Part shown: positions 10,073 to 20,849 of the stretch, piece after piece
How positions within the stretch are numbered: position 1 is the stretch's first letter
Layout of the letters: the number at the start of each line of letters is the position of its first letter
Source: Artemisia argyi
Taxonomy: Eukaryota > Streptophyta > Magnoliopsida > Asterales > Asteraceae
DNA: 64,000 bases
NCBI GenBank assembly: GCA_030686995.1
Contig: CM060693.1
Coordinates: forward strand, 120,679,228 to 120,743,227
Direction of reading: 5' to 3'
Program-made: the position numbers and the translations under genes
Notes under the pieces: generated by a model
Seen by the model: the letters and a program-made list of their open reading frames with translations, nothing else
Told to the model about the DNA's origin: nothing
Database searches by the model: none

Positions 10073-11544
10073 CCCTAGTCTCGGTTTCTACTTCAACTTC
10101 ATATTTGTCACTTTCTTCTATCTCTTTATCTATTGGTTTAATGGTGACAACATTGACAAAGTGGACGTGTTTGGATGATGAGGGGTCCTTAGTTTGGATT
10201 CCGTTATTGGTATCCCTAGCGTCCTTCTTAGGTGTAGTTAACGCTAGGTTGTTGAGGGCCTTCAACAAGTTGTCAATCTTGTTGGTCATCTCCGTTTGTT
10301 GTTGGTTGAATTCGTTTTCAAACCTAGCTATGCGAGCTTCTTGAGATGCCATAAACTTGGACATCAATCCTTCAAGATTGTTGGTACTACCATGGTTGTT
10401 AGAAGGATTGTTGTTGAAAGTACGGTTGAAGGGTGGACCATTTGGTTGGTAACGATTAGGCGTATTGGAAGAATTGGCTTGGTTTTGTTTCCACCTAAGG
10501 TTTGGGTGATTTTTCCAAGAAGGGTTGTAGGAATCACCATAAGGGTTTGGCTCGGGTTTGAAAGTGTACCAGTTATCTCCCGCTTCGTCGGTACGCGGGG
10601 ATGCGTAGTCTGCAAAAGCTGTTCCGGGGAGTTCCACACAATCAGGAGTGTCATGGGGACCACTACATAATTCGCATGAAGAAGTGATTTTGTTCACTTG
10701 GCATGAAGGTTTAGGAGCTCGTAAGATTTCATGAGAAACTTGACTTGGTCCTCAAGTTCCATGATCCTACGGTCGGGAGTGCTAGAATTGTTCGAAGGCA
10801 AAGATATTGCCTTGACCATTTTGTTCAAATCACGGGGATCATTCCAACTTTCGTTGTCATAGAGAGCAAGATCTTCTATGAGTTCCCATGATTCTTCCGC
10901 ACTTAGATCACGTAGCTTACCACCGGCCGATTGGTCAATGGCTCGCCTTGTGGATAGATCGATATGGTCATAAAAAATTTGGACTTGGAGCCAAAGATCT
11001 ATGCCATGATGAGGGACTTTTTGGAGTAAGTCCTTGAAACGAGTCCATGCTTCATATAGAGTTTCATTTTGACGTTGTTGGAACATCAAGATGTCATTTC
11101 TAAGCTTGGTAGTTCTCCCTGGTGGGAAAAATTGAGCAAGGAAACGAGTGTGAGATCATCCCATGTGGTGATAGATCCCGCGGGTAAACGCTCAAGCCAT
11201 TGACTAGCTTGATCACGTAGAGAGAATTGGAATAGGCGTAATCGGGTTGACTCTCTAGTTGTAACATCAAGGTCTATAGAATCTACGATTTTAAGAAAGT
11301 CCTTGAGATGTTGATTTGGATCTCCGGAACGAAGTCCATGAAATGCACATCCGCTTTGCACCAACCGGATGGTGTCGGATCGCAAGGGAGACACATTGGC
11401 TCCGGTGAGCTCAATAGTGTTTTGATAGCCTTGGTGGCTAGGTCGGGAATACTCTCCTAGGGTTTGGGGTCTAAGAGGTTGGTTAGCTAGTGGTGGGTTT
11501 TGTTTTGGTGTGATGATGGGTTCAAAGATGTTACCATCGTCCAT
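10059..11544 (-). pseudogene. Inner element gag, two frameshifts
   Basis: Three consecutive minus-strand frames (11086-11544, 10694-11089, 10059-10697) are collinear with the gag at 13783-15246. They carry the retrotransposon Gag core (WLERLPAGS, then FKDLLQKVPHHG) and a zinc-knuckle-like CELCSGPHDTPDC (CX2CX3HX4C), followed by an Asn/Pro-rich stretch and a short coiled coil. A single base is missing near 11143 and another near 10718 relative to the outer copy; each causes a frame change. The last ~60 residues are unrelated to the outer copy. Confidence 0.8.
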
Positions 11545-11689
11545 GATGTCGGATGGTGAAGAGTTACGAAAAAAAACACGAAGAAATAAGATAGACTAAA
11601 GAGAACCTAAAAATAAAAATAAAATCTTACTAGAAAGGAATCTAGCAAGTAGACCTAATAAAAAGAGATTCTAACCTATACAATAACTA

Positions 11690-11708
11690 TTCCCCAGGCT
11701 GCGGCGCC
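11690..11708 (-). other. Primer-binding site of the inner element
   Basis: On the minus strand TGGCGCCGCAGCCTGGGGA lies a few bases from the LTR end. It resembles the complement of plant tRNA-Asp (TGGCGCCGTTGCCGGGGA), used by Athila/Tat elements, with mismatches in the middle. Confidence 0.65.
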
Positions 11709-11715
11709 AAAAACT

Positions 11716-13133
11716 TGATACGTAGGGATTGCACCAGGCTTTACCTCTCAAGGGATCTCGAGAAGCTTACAACCCTCACCAGGCAGTGTACCTGATCAAT
11801 GTAGTATAATATAATGACAAGTACCGGGGGATTGATCGTTCAGCTAGGAATAGTGTCGCTAGGTTTAGAAAACCTAAAGACTAGGTCTAGAGATGAGGGA
11901 TGATTCTTTTTGTATTTTTATATTTTTATTAAAGCAATTAAAAATCTCGGTTTTGAAGGAGTTGAGCGGAATTAGTTGCTAGTAAACTAACCCAATAACT
12001 AAGATGCAATAAAATAAAATACTAGAAATGAAAATAAACTATATTATACTAGTGGTGTGAGCAATATATGGGAGAATTGTGTTTACTTAGATTTCACTAC
12101 TCCCTAGCTATCTTTTACATGTTAATTACTTGTTACAGTTGCGTGGATGACGGATTGTATTCCTTAATACTATTCATGGGGTGGCGTACTTACTTCCCCA
12201 ATCCTATAAGCGCCTACTTCACTCCTATGTCGAGTCGGCTAAGAAGCTCCTAACATGGGATTATTAGAATTTGCTCATGCATTAAATACAACCAATAAAA
12301 CCTAGTACACATCGGTTCATGTTTCCTAAGACGTTCAAGCATGTTACACAATGGAGATCTGCCAGTTTTCTTAAGCCTAACATTGAAATCATTCATCCAT
12401 TACAACTATAAACAAGTAATCAACATATAATTAACATCTAGGTTTCATTACATCTAAGCAAACACATGATAGATCTAGCCTAGCATGTTGAAATCAAGAC
12501 AAGCATAAGATATATTCAAACAACACATAGACATATTGATTGAATTGAAAGAGGACTTATCTTAATTGAACATGAAAGGTTTTAAGGGGTAAAAACCCTT
12601 GAGAATACTATAAAATACGACCTAGGGTTTCACAAGTTCGGCCCTAGTATTCTCCACACAAGTTCCTCCTAATGAATGAAAAATAGAAAAGTATATATAG
12701 TTTTTCTGAGGTGACGGCGTCAAGAACAAATCTCTGACGCCGTCATCTCGCCGCCAAATAATTCCTCGGACTGCCTAGATCTGGGTTTGACGCCGTCATG
12801 TATACTCCTTATGCAGGCCGTCACCAAAAATACTCTTGACGCCCTTCTCTTGACGCCTTCAGGTTTTCACTGGGTCGTCACAGATTTTACTCCTGACGCC
12901 GTCAGGATTTTCTTCTTGACGCCGTCAGGTACTGTTCTCAGCATGGAAAATTAAGTCTTTGCCGTTTTCTTCACTTTTATGCTCCAAAAACGTCCAAAAT
13001 GCTTCCTTTTCCAGAATTCACTCCCAAAGTACCTAAAATCACAAAAGGAACGATTTAGGGCAATATTTGATCAAATAAATTCAATTCCGGGCTTAAATGA
13101 CCCCCTAAAAGTGGTTCATTTTTCGCCTCATCA
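11716..13133 (-). repeat. 5' LTR of the inner element (1418 bp)
   Basis: It begins TGATACGTAGGG and ends CGCCTCATCA on the plus strand and aligns with 3202-4583 and 15417-16861. It sits next to the primer site at 11690-11708. Its right edge is followed by GGTGT, half of the target duplication. Confidence 0.85.
12691..12928 (-). promoter_or_regulatory. LTR U3: TATA box with upstream TGACGCCGTCA array
   Basis: The TATATATAC box is at 12691-12700 on the minus strand. Upstream, 12711-12928 has five clear copies of TGACG(C/G)CGTCA (12711, 12733, 12787, 12893, 12917) and several half-sites. This is the densest array of the three LTRs. Confidence 0.55.
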
Positions 13134-13728
13134 GGTGTCGGTTCATCCTCATAATCGTAGCTATGTTTCTTAACATCATATACCGACCAAGTATCGCCCT
13201 CACCTACCGCTATCTTAGACTCCTTACAATCTATCATGGCGCTAGCGGTTGCTAAAAATCCTCTTCCTACTAATAATGGGCATTTAGTATCACTAACTAT
13301 ATCTAGGACGTAAAATCCGCTAAAATAGTTAACTTCCCTACGTGAACAACTACATCCTTGATCATCCCAACCGGGTGGGCAATACTCCCTTCCGCTAGAC
13401 CAATTAATACATCCGTCTCCTCTAACTTTCCTAGCTTGAGAGTGGTGAAAAGGGATAAGGGAATCAAGTTGAGGCTTGATCCTAAATCGGCTAGTGTGTC
13501 GAAAGCTTCGGATTTTCCTATCTTACAAAGTAAAACAAATATACCCAGATCATTAAGCTTTTTAGGCAACTTGTTTTGAACGAAGGCGGTCCCATTTTTA
13601 CCTAGTTTAAATTTCTCATATTTTTCTAGGAGGGCACTATAGTAGGGAGCACGGGCTAAGACATTAATGACGGGACATTCAAGGTGAAGCTCCTTGAATT
13701 CATCGTCAAGGTCTTGTGTAGGAGGCAT
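13134..13728 (-). pseudogene. Outer element retropepsin-like ORF, first part
   Basis: The minus-strand frame 13303-13728 has a retropepsin fold signature: LADLGSSLNLIPLSLF holds the catalytic region (D-L-G where D-S/T-G is usual), followed by the LIGLAEGSIAHPVGMI flap. A break near 13300 shifts the frame to 13134-13237, where the Gly- and Asp-rich follow-on segment runs until the inner LTR cuts it at 13133. The continuation is at 2758-3201. In Ty3/gypsy elements the protease cuts the Gag polyprotein. The ORF is interrupted and frameshifted. Confidence 0.7.
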
Positions 13729-13782
13729 TTCAACTATGCTTTTGACCGGTTTGATATCAGGTGTTTCATTTGATTGGTCCTT

Positions 13783-15246
13783 TTAAAGAATTTGGTTTTG
13801 CTTGAAACACGTGCTCATTGATTTAACCGAGTAGTTTTGTGGACAAGAAGTGGGTGACGAAACTGATGATATGGAATTAACGTTTAGTTTCGGGTTCTTA
13901 ACTGTGTCGCTTGGGAGTGCTCCCATTTCTCGGTCATTGAGAACTTTCAACAATGTGTCAATTTTGGTGGTCATCTCGCTTTGCTTTTGTTTGAAATCGG
14001 CTTCAAACTTAGATATGCGAGCTTCTTGAGATGCCATAAACTTGGACATCAATCCTTCAAGATTGTTGGTACTACCATAGTTATTAGAAGGATTGTTGTT
14101 GAAAGGACGGTTGGAGGGTGGACCGTTTGGTTGGTAACGATTAGGCGGATTGGAAGAATTGTTTTGGTTTTGTTTCCACCTAAGGTTCGGGTGATTTTTC
14201 CAAGAAGGGTTGTAGGAATCACCGTAAGGGTTTGGCTCGGGTTTGAAAGTGTACCACTTATCTCCCGCTTTGTCGGTACGTGAAGATGCGTAGTCCGCAA
14301 AAGCTGTTCCGGGGAGTTCCATGCAATCACGAGTGTCATGGGGACCACTACATAATTCGCATGAAGAAGTGATTTTGTTCACTTGGCTTAAAGGCTTAGG
14401 AGCTTCGTAAGATTTCATGAGAAACTTGACTTGGTCCTCAAGTTCCATGATCCTATGGTCGGGAGTGCTAGAATTGTTCGAAGGCAAAGATATTGCCTTG
14501 ACCGTTTTGTTCAAATCACGGGGATCATTCCAACTTTCATTGTCATAGAGAGCAAGATCTTCTATGAGTTCCCATGATTCTTCCGCACTTAGATCACGTA
14601 GCTTGCCATCGGCCGATTGGTCAATGGTTCACCTTGTGGAGAGATCGATATGGTCATAGAAGATTTGGACTAGGAGCCAAAGATCTATGCCATGATGAGG
14701 GACTTTTTGGAGTAAGTCCTTGAAACGAGTCCATGCTTCATATAGAGTTTCACCTTGACGTTGTTGGAACATCAAGATATCATTTCTAAGCTTGGTAGTT
14801 CTCCTCGGTGGGAAAAATTGAGCAAGGAAACGAGTGGTGAGATCATCCCATGAGGTTATGGATCCCGCGGGTAAACGTTCAAGCCATTGACTAGCTTGAT
14901 CACGTAGAGAGAATTGGAATAGGCGTAATCGGGTCAACTCTCTAGTTGTAACATCAAGGTCTATAGAATCTAGGATTTTAAGGAAGTCCTTGAGATGTTG
15001 ATTAGGATCTTCGGAACGAAGTCCATGGAATGCACATCCGCTTTGCACCAACCGGATGGTGTCGGATCGCAAGGGAGACACATTGGCTCCTTGGGTGAGC
15101 TCAATAGTGTTTCGATAGCCTTGGTGGCTAGGTCGGGAATACTCTCCTAGGGTTCGGGGCCTAAGAGGTTGGTTTGCTAGTGGTGGGTTTTGGGGGTGGT
15201 CTTGTTGTGGTGGGTTGATGGGTTCAAAGATGTTACCACCTTCCAT
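13783..15246 (-). pseudogene. Outer element gag with premature stop
   Basis: The frame starts at Met 15246 and runs to a TGA at 14629-14631, where the sister copy has CGA (Arg); this is a C-to-T change in a CpG, typical of a methylated silent element. Downstream, 13783-14514 continues with a zinc-knuckle-like CELCSGPHDTRDC, Asn/Pro-rich linker and a predicted coiled coil. The Gag core contains WLERLPAGSITSWDDL and FLAQFFPPRRT. About 200 + 240 residues are visible. It forms the particle shell in active relatives. Confidence 0.8.
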
Positions 15247-15390
15247 GATGTCGGATGGTAAGAGTTACGAACAAAGACACGAAGAAATAAGATAGGCTAA
15301 AGAAAACCTAAAAATAAAAACAAAATCTTACTAGAAAGGAATCTAGCAAGTAGACCTAATGAAAAGAAATTCTAACCTAGACAATAACTA

Positions 15391-15410
15391 TTCCCCGGGC
15401 TGCGGCGCCA
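15391..15410 (-). other. Primer-binding site of the outer element
   Basis: TGGCGCCGCAGCCCGGGGAA on the minus strand, six bases from the LTR edge, resembles the tRNA-Asp complement used by Athila/Tat elements; the first eight bases are exact. Confidence 0.7.
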
Positions 15411-15416
15411 AAAGCT

Positions 15417-16861
15417 TGATGCGTGGGAATTGCACTAGGCTTTACCTCTCGAGGGATCTCGAGAAGCTTACAACCCCCACCAGGCAGTGTACCTGATCGT
15501 TGTAGTATAGTATAGTGACAAGTACCGGGGGATTGATCGTTCAACTCAGGAATAGTGTCGCTAGGATTAGAAAGCCTAAAAACTAGGTCTAGAGGTGAGG
15601 GATGATTCTTTTTGTATTTTTATATTTTTATAAAAGCAATTAAAAATCTCGGGTTTTGGAAGAGTGGGCGGAATTAGTTGCTAATCAACTAACCCAATAA
15701 CTAAAGATGCAATCAAAATAAAATAACAAAAATGTAAGTAAAGCTAATTAAACTAGTGGTGTGAACATTAAATGGGAAAATTATGTTTACTTAGATTTCA
15801 TTACTACCTAGATATCTTTTACAGGTTGATAGTTTGTTACAGTTGCGTGGATGACGGGTTATATTCCTTAATACCAATCGTGGGGTGGCGTACGTACTTC
15901 CCCAACTCTATAAGCTCCTACTTCACTCCTATGTCGAGCCTGCAAGAAGCTCCTAACATGGGATCATTAGAATTCGCTCATGCATTAAATACAACCATAA
16001 AAACCTAGTACGCATTGGTTCATGTTTCTTAAGACGTTCAAGCAAGTTACACTATGAAAGTCTGCCAGTTTTCTTAAGCCTAACATCGAAATCATTCATC
16101 CGTAACAACTATAAACAAGCAATCAACCCATAATCAACATCTAGGTTTCACTACATCTAAGCAAACACACAAAAGATCTAGCCTAGCATGTTAAAATCAA
16201 GACAAGCGTAAGATATATTCAAACAACACATAGACATATTGAATGAATTGAAAGGATACTTATCTTAATTGAATATGAAAGGTTTCAAGGGGTGAAAACC
16301 CTTGAAAATACTGATAAAATCGTGCTAGGGTTTCTCCAAGTTGTCCCTAAAATTGTCCTCTTTTATGAATGAAAATTACAAAACTGTATATAGATTTTCC
16401 AATGTGACGGTGTCAAGAAGAGAATTCTGACGCCGTCAACCCGCCGCCCATAATAAAATCGGATTGCCTAGATCCAGATCTGACGCCGTCAAGAGCAAAT
16501 TTCCTCTGGGCCGTCACGTGTAAAGGGACCATGACGGCCTACGGTGACGTCGTCATGCCCTAGTGCAAAAACATTCTGGAGCGTCACGTACTCTATCCAC
16601 TTCACCTCTTGTTTTATCTCTTGACGCAGTCATTAGGAAGCTTGTGACGCCGTCAGGTACTGTTCCCAGCAAGGAAAATTAAGACTTTGCCGTTTTCTTC
16701 ACTTTTATGCTCCAAAAACGTCCAAAATGCTTCCTTTTCTAGAATTCACTCCAAAAGTACCTAAAATCACAAAAGGAACGATTTAGGGCAATATTTGATC
16801 AAATAAATTCAATTCTGGGCTTAAATGACCCCCTAAAAACGGATCATTTTTCGCCTCATCA
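15417..16861 (-). repeat. 5' LTR of the outer element (1445 bp)
   Basis: It begins TGATGCGTGGG and ends CGCCTCATCA on the plus strand and is homologous to the two inner LTRs but visibly more diverged, which fits an older insertion. It abuts the copia remnant at 16862. Confidence 0.85.
16385..16655 (-). promoter_or_regulatory. LTR U3: TATA box with upstream TGACG word array
   Basis: A TATATAC box lies at 16385-16393 on the minus strand. Upstream, 16404-16655 has copies of TGACGCCGTCA at about 16428, 16480 and 16645, variants with one change (for example TGACGTCGTCA near 16544), and CGTCAC half-sites. Confidence 0.5.
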
Positions 16862-17104
16862 GTGATGTTATCTTTTGTTGTCCTGCTGTAATGAAATACT
16901 CTTGTGTAATGAAACTTTTCTTTTGAATGTATGAAGTTTGAAGTTTCACTGTTCATTGATTTTTCACTGCTTGTGAGTGGTTGACTTAGATCTCTGCAAA
17001 GTATTAGTGGACAACAAATATACAATATACAGCATACAAACTTATACAACAAGTAGCAGTACAAAAATCCTCCCCTCAACACAAAAAGCTTTTAGACATC
17101 AAGT

Positions 17105-17969
17105 TTTAAGGGTTAAGCATTCCAATACCTGTTACCAAGTACTGAAACCTTCCCACATCAAGACCTTTTGTTAATAAATCAGCATAGTTGTCATTAGTAT
17201 GTATTTTGACAACTCGTATTAACTTTTTCTCGTAACAATTTCTTATAAAGTGATGTCTAATTTCAATATGTTTAGTTTAAGTGTGTTGCACAGGATTTTT
17301 GATTATACAAATGGTACTGCTATTGTCAATATAGATAATGGTGTTCATGAAGTTGTACCCATAGTCCAGTAACTGGTTTTGAAGCCATAAGACCTGAGCA
17401 CAACAACTTGCAACAACCACATACTCTGCTTCAGTTGATGAAGTTGCCACCATTGTCTGTTACTTGCACTGCCATGATACCAACCTACAACCTAGAAACT
17501 GGCATCCTCCTGTGGTTGATTTTCTATCCAAGCTTGCACCAGCATAGTCACTATCTGAGTAGGTGACCAATTCCATAGGAGACTCTCTTGGATACCATAG
17601 TCCTAAATTAGGATATGCCTCAAGATATCTGAAAATCTTCTTCACAGCAGTCAAATGTGATGTCTTTGGAGTGACCTGAAACCTTGCACAAGCACATACT
17701 GCAAATATGATGTCTGGTCTTGATGAAGTGAGATACATCAAGGAACCAATCATGGATCTATAAGTATGTACATAAACTGCCTCTCCACTTTGATCCTTCA
17801 AAAGTAAATGAGTATCTTTATCAGTAGGGGTGCTTGAAGGCTTTGGATCAGCAAAATGGAACTTCCTTAATATTTTAGTCACATATTTGTCTTGACTGAC
17901 AAAAATGCCATCAGATCTTTGTTGTACTTGAAGTCCTAAAAAGAAAGTAAGTTCACCTATAGAACTCAT
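17105..17969 (-). pseudogene. Copia reverse transcriptase C-terminus and RNase H
   Basis: The frame 17460-17969 starts at the FFLGLQV segment of RVT_2 and runs through RPDIIFAVC and the first RNase H aspartate region (YSDSDYAG). RNase H continues below 17460 after a frame break with TSSTEAEYV and a TKHIEIRHHFIR stretch, and an in-frame TAA falls in the QHT-TKH junction near 17280. It ends near 17105. These domains copy the RNA genome and degrade the template strand in active elements. Confidence 0.8.
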
Positions 17970-18005
17970 CTAAAACTCATCCTTCATCAGCTTCTCAAAT
18001 TATTT

Positions 18006-19459
18006 TCACATCTCTTGCTTTGTAGAACCAAAGATAATATCATCAACATACACTTGAACCAGTAAGATATCACCTTTGTCTTTCTTGATGAACAAAGTTT
18101 GATCAATTTTCCCTCTATGAAACCTATTATTCAATAGACAAGCAGTTAGGGTTTCATACCACTTCCTAGGAGCTTGATGCAAACCATAAATAGCTTTGAC
18201 CACCGTATAAACTTTATTAGGATGTTCAGGATCTTCAAAGCCTGGAGGTTGTGAAACATATACCTCTTCATCAATTTACCCATAAAGAAAAGCACTCTTG
18301 ACATCCATCTGATAGATAGTAAATCCCATAAAAGATGCATAGGCTAGAAAAAGTCTGATAGCCCCAATCCTTGCAACTGGAGCAAAGACTTCTTCATAAT
18401 CAATACGCTCCTCCTGAGTGTATCCTTGAGCAACTAGCCTAGCTTTTTTCCTGATGACAATGCCTCTTTCATCTTTCTTGTTCCTAAAAACCCACTTTGT
18501 ACCAATAACCTTCATCCCATCAGGCAAATCACAAAGTACCCAAACATTCTGAATCTTGAACTGAAGCAACTCTTCCTGCATTGCCTCAACCCAACTTGAG
18601 TCTTCTAATGCCTTGTATACATTCTTAGGTTCCATTTTGTAACAGGAAAGAACATACATTCATTCTTGTCTTCATGATTCTTAGATTCATAAACTTCACT
18701 GACAAATCCATGAATACCAGCCATCTTTGTCTGTTTTTTGGTCTTCACACCAGATTGTAAATCTCCAATCACATTATCAAGTGGATGCATCTTGTGAATA
18801 GTTGCTTGGGGAGTATGTGGAATATCATATGCACTAGGCATATTTGTGATTTCAACATCATTAACATGTGATTCCTGAGTAATAGAAGAAGAGATTTCCA
18901 TATTTGGTTCAGCAGTGGAAACTTTTGGTGTAGCAGTGGGAATTACATTAGCACTGCTTTCAAGAATTTCTTTGTTCTGAGCAACCAGATTCACAACATT
19001 TGCATCACTTTCTTTTTCAGCATCCTTGGAAGGTTGTGGATCTCCAGTCTTTGAAGCAGGGTTATCATCTACAAAGTCCCAAAGTGGCATAACAATTTGA
19101 TCTTTATCATCCTCAAAATCTTTGCCTGGTTCATCTTCATCAACAAACTCTTCTGAACCTGCAAAATCATTAGTCCCTGTACCTGAAACAATAGGTACAT
19201 AATTCATAGTATTGGTTAGAGTCTCAAGATCAAACAGCCATTCTGGACCTGCACCTGCAATGTTAGGTTTATTTTCAAGAAACTTCACATGCAGATTTTC
19301 TTCAATCTTCTTTGTTCTCAGATTATATACCCTAAAGTCTTTGCTAACCATAGAGTACCCAACAAAGAAGCCCTCATATGATTTTCCATCAAATTTACCC
19401 AGATGATCTATGGTATTGAGAATTGTGACATGACATCCAAATGGTCTCATGAAATCCAA
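18006..19459 (-). pseudogene. Copia integrase C-terminus and reverse transcriptase core
   Basis: The frame 18605-19459 is the linker after integrase (FGCHVTILNT, GYS motif) followed by a Thr/Ser/Asp-rich stretch; 18276-18659 holds RVT_2 palm motifs ([31 protein letters not shown]), and 18006-18203 holds the YVDDIIFGS active site, which is intact. Frame breaks lie near 18640 and 18250, and a stop near 18004. Domain order is normal for copia. Confidence 0.85.
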
Positions 19460-19484
19460 GGTAGGAGGTCTACCTCTAAATAAC

Positions 19485-20048
19485 TCATAAGGTGTAATTC
19501 TTTGCTTTCACCACTAAAACTCTGTTATGAACATAGCAAGCAGTGTTAACTGCTTCAGCCCAAAAAGTTACTGGTATCTTGGAATCAGCTAACATGGTTC
19601 TAGTAGCCTCTATCAGTGTTCTGTTTCTTCTTTCAGCCACTCCATTTTGCTGAGGAATTCTAGCTACACTGAATTCTCTCTTAATACCCTTCTCTCTACA
19701 AAAATCGTCCATAACTCTATTCTTGAACTCTGTCCCATTGTCACACCTGATAATCTTGATTTTCTTATCAACTAGGTTTTCTACTTCAATGATAAAGGTC
19801 TTAAGGATGCCAGTTGTTTCATCCTTGGTCCTAAGAAAGAAAACCCATGTAAACCTGCTAAAATCATCAGTCACAACAAGACAATATTTCTTCAAATTTA
19901 TGTTGCTCACTGATGTAGGACCAAACAAGTCCATATGCAACATATAGAGAGGGTGAGCAATAGATTTATAGGCCTTGGTCTTGCAAGAAGCTCTATGTTG
20001 CTTGCCTTTAAGACAGGCAACACAGGTTTGGTCATTCTCAAATCTCTT
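19485..20048 (-). pseudogene. Copia integrase catalytic core
   Basis: The core shows all three acidic residues in context: HMDLFGPT, IIRCDNGTEF and NGVAERRNRTLIE. The zinc-binding part lies upstream in 20049-20753 (WHKKLIHIN; the usual WHRRLGHIN is altered) and in CLKGKQH. A stop near 20047 separates the two. In an active element this enzyme inserts the cDNA into the genome. Confidence 0.85.
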
Positions 20049-20753
20049 CTATGCCAATCCTCTGACTAAACCATCTTTCACAATCTTGTTAATGATTTTA
20101 AAATTTATATGAATAAGTTTTTTGTGCCATAACATGGACTCATCTAATGTGGCCTTTGTAAGCAAGCAAGCAAGATCATCTTTAGCAACAATGTTATTCA
20201 TATCAATACTGTATATATTGCCTTTTCTTGGAATTTTACGTAAAACCTCACTTTCATCAGGTAACTTATAATCCTTAGATAGGACAAAACATTCATTATC
20301 AGTAAAAAGAACTTTGTTTTTCTTGTCACACATTTGTGACACACTAAAGAGATTATACTTAAGCTCTTTCACATAGTACACATTTTCAAAATCTAAGTTT
20401 CCAGCTTTAATGGTGCCTTTGGCAGAAACTTTACCACCAATTCCACCTCCAAATCTGACAAAGTGTCCATCATAAGGTTTGAAGTCTGTGAGATAGGACT
20501 TGTTGCCAGTCATGTGCCTTGAACATCCACTATCTGAGTAGCCTTGATCTTCTTTAATCTTTAGATGTTCATGCACATAAAACAAATGAATTAGTTCTTT
20601 GGAGACCCAAGCCACAATTGACTTGGATTTACCTTGTGTATTAATATAATTGTATCTGTCAAAGGTCATTGATACACCAGCAGGATTGTTAGAGGTGTTA
20701 ATTCCTTTAGGTTTCCATCTCCAACGTGCTGAGGCCTTCACAGCATTTCCCAA
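20049..20753 (-). pseudogene. Copia protease and pre-integrase domain
   Basis: The aspartic protease site reads SDSGCSRHMTG (D-S-G, active type), followed by FGGGIGGKVSAKGTI, LFSVSQMCD and the pre-integrase zinc region. The 234-residue frame is open. It is the best preserved part of this element. Upstream to 21143 a separate frame (20850-21143) holds a second CX2C...H...H/C-type motif (CHICGSFDHLHANCNYH). Confidence 0.8.
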
Positions 20754-20849
20754 ATTTACCCTGTTCTTGTTTACAAAACCAACAGTGGTAACTTTTGGCC
20801 TAGCAGTAGCAACTTCTGGCTTAGAAATTTTAGTTTTTGGTACCCACTT

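Larger units (their letters stand above)
3202..13133 (-). mobile_element. Inner sister Gag-protease LTR element, inserted in the outer one
   Basis: It has two LTRs in the same orientation, 3202-4583 (3') and 11716-13133 (5'), both with TGATG...CATCA-type ends, and a primer-binding site beside the 5' LTR. The bases flanking the element are GGTAT (3197-3201) and GGTGT (13134-13138), a 5-bp target duplication with one mismatch. Across the insertion the outer ORF lines up in frame. Inside are gag, a protease ORF cut by another element (6370-9676), and a noncoding 3' part. No RT or integrase. It is younger than the outer element but its gag already has two 1-bp deletions. Confidence 0.8.
591..16861 (-). 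mobile_element. Outer Gag-protease LTR element (Ty3/gypsy Athila/Tat-like), nested host
   Basis: Read right to left it holds a 5' LTR (15417-16861), a primer-binding site, gag, a retropepsin-like ORF, a C-terminal ORF tail (2758-3201) and a long noncoding 3' region (591-2757). No reverse transcriptase, RNase H or integrase is visible, so it is non-autonomous. The whole of 3202-13133 is a later insertion of a sister element. The 3' LTR is missing, because at 590 the sequence switches to another element. The right edge abuts a copia remnant at 16862. Lineage is judged from the tRNA-Asp-like primer site, TGATG...CATCA termini and Gag wording. Confidence 0.75.

Noticed and set aside
10296..10670. 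Plus-strand ORFs over the gag regions (also 13981-14283)
   Set aside because: Antisense shadows of gag; they appear in both sister copies because the DNA is homologous.
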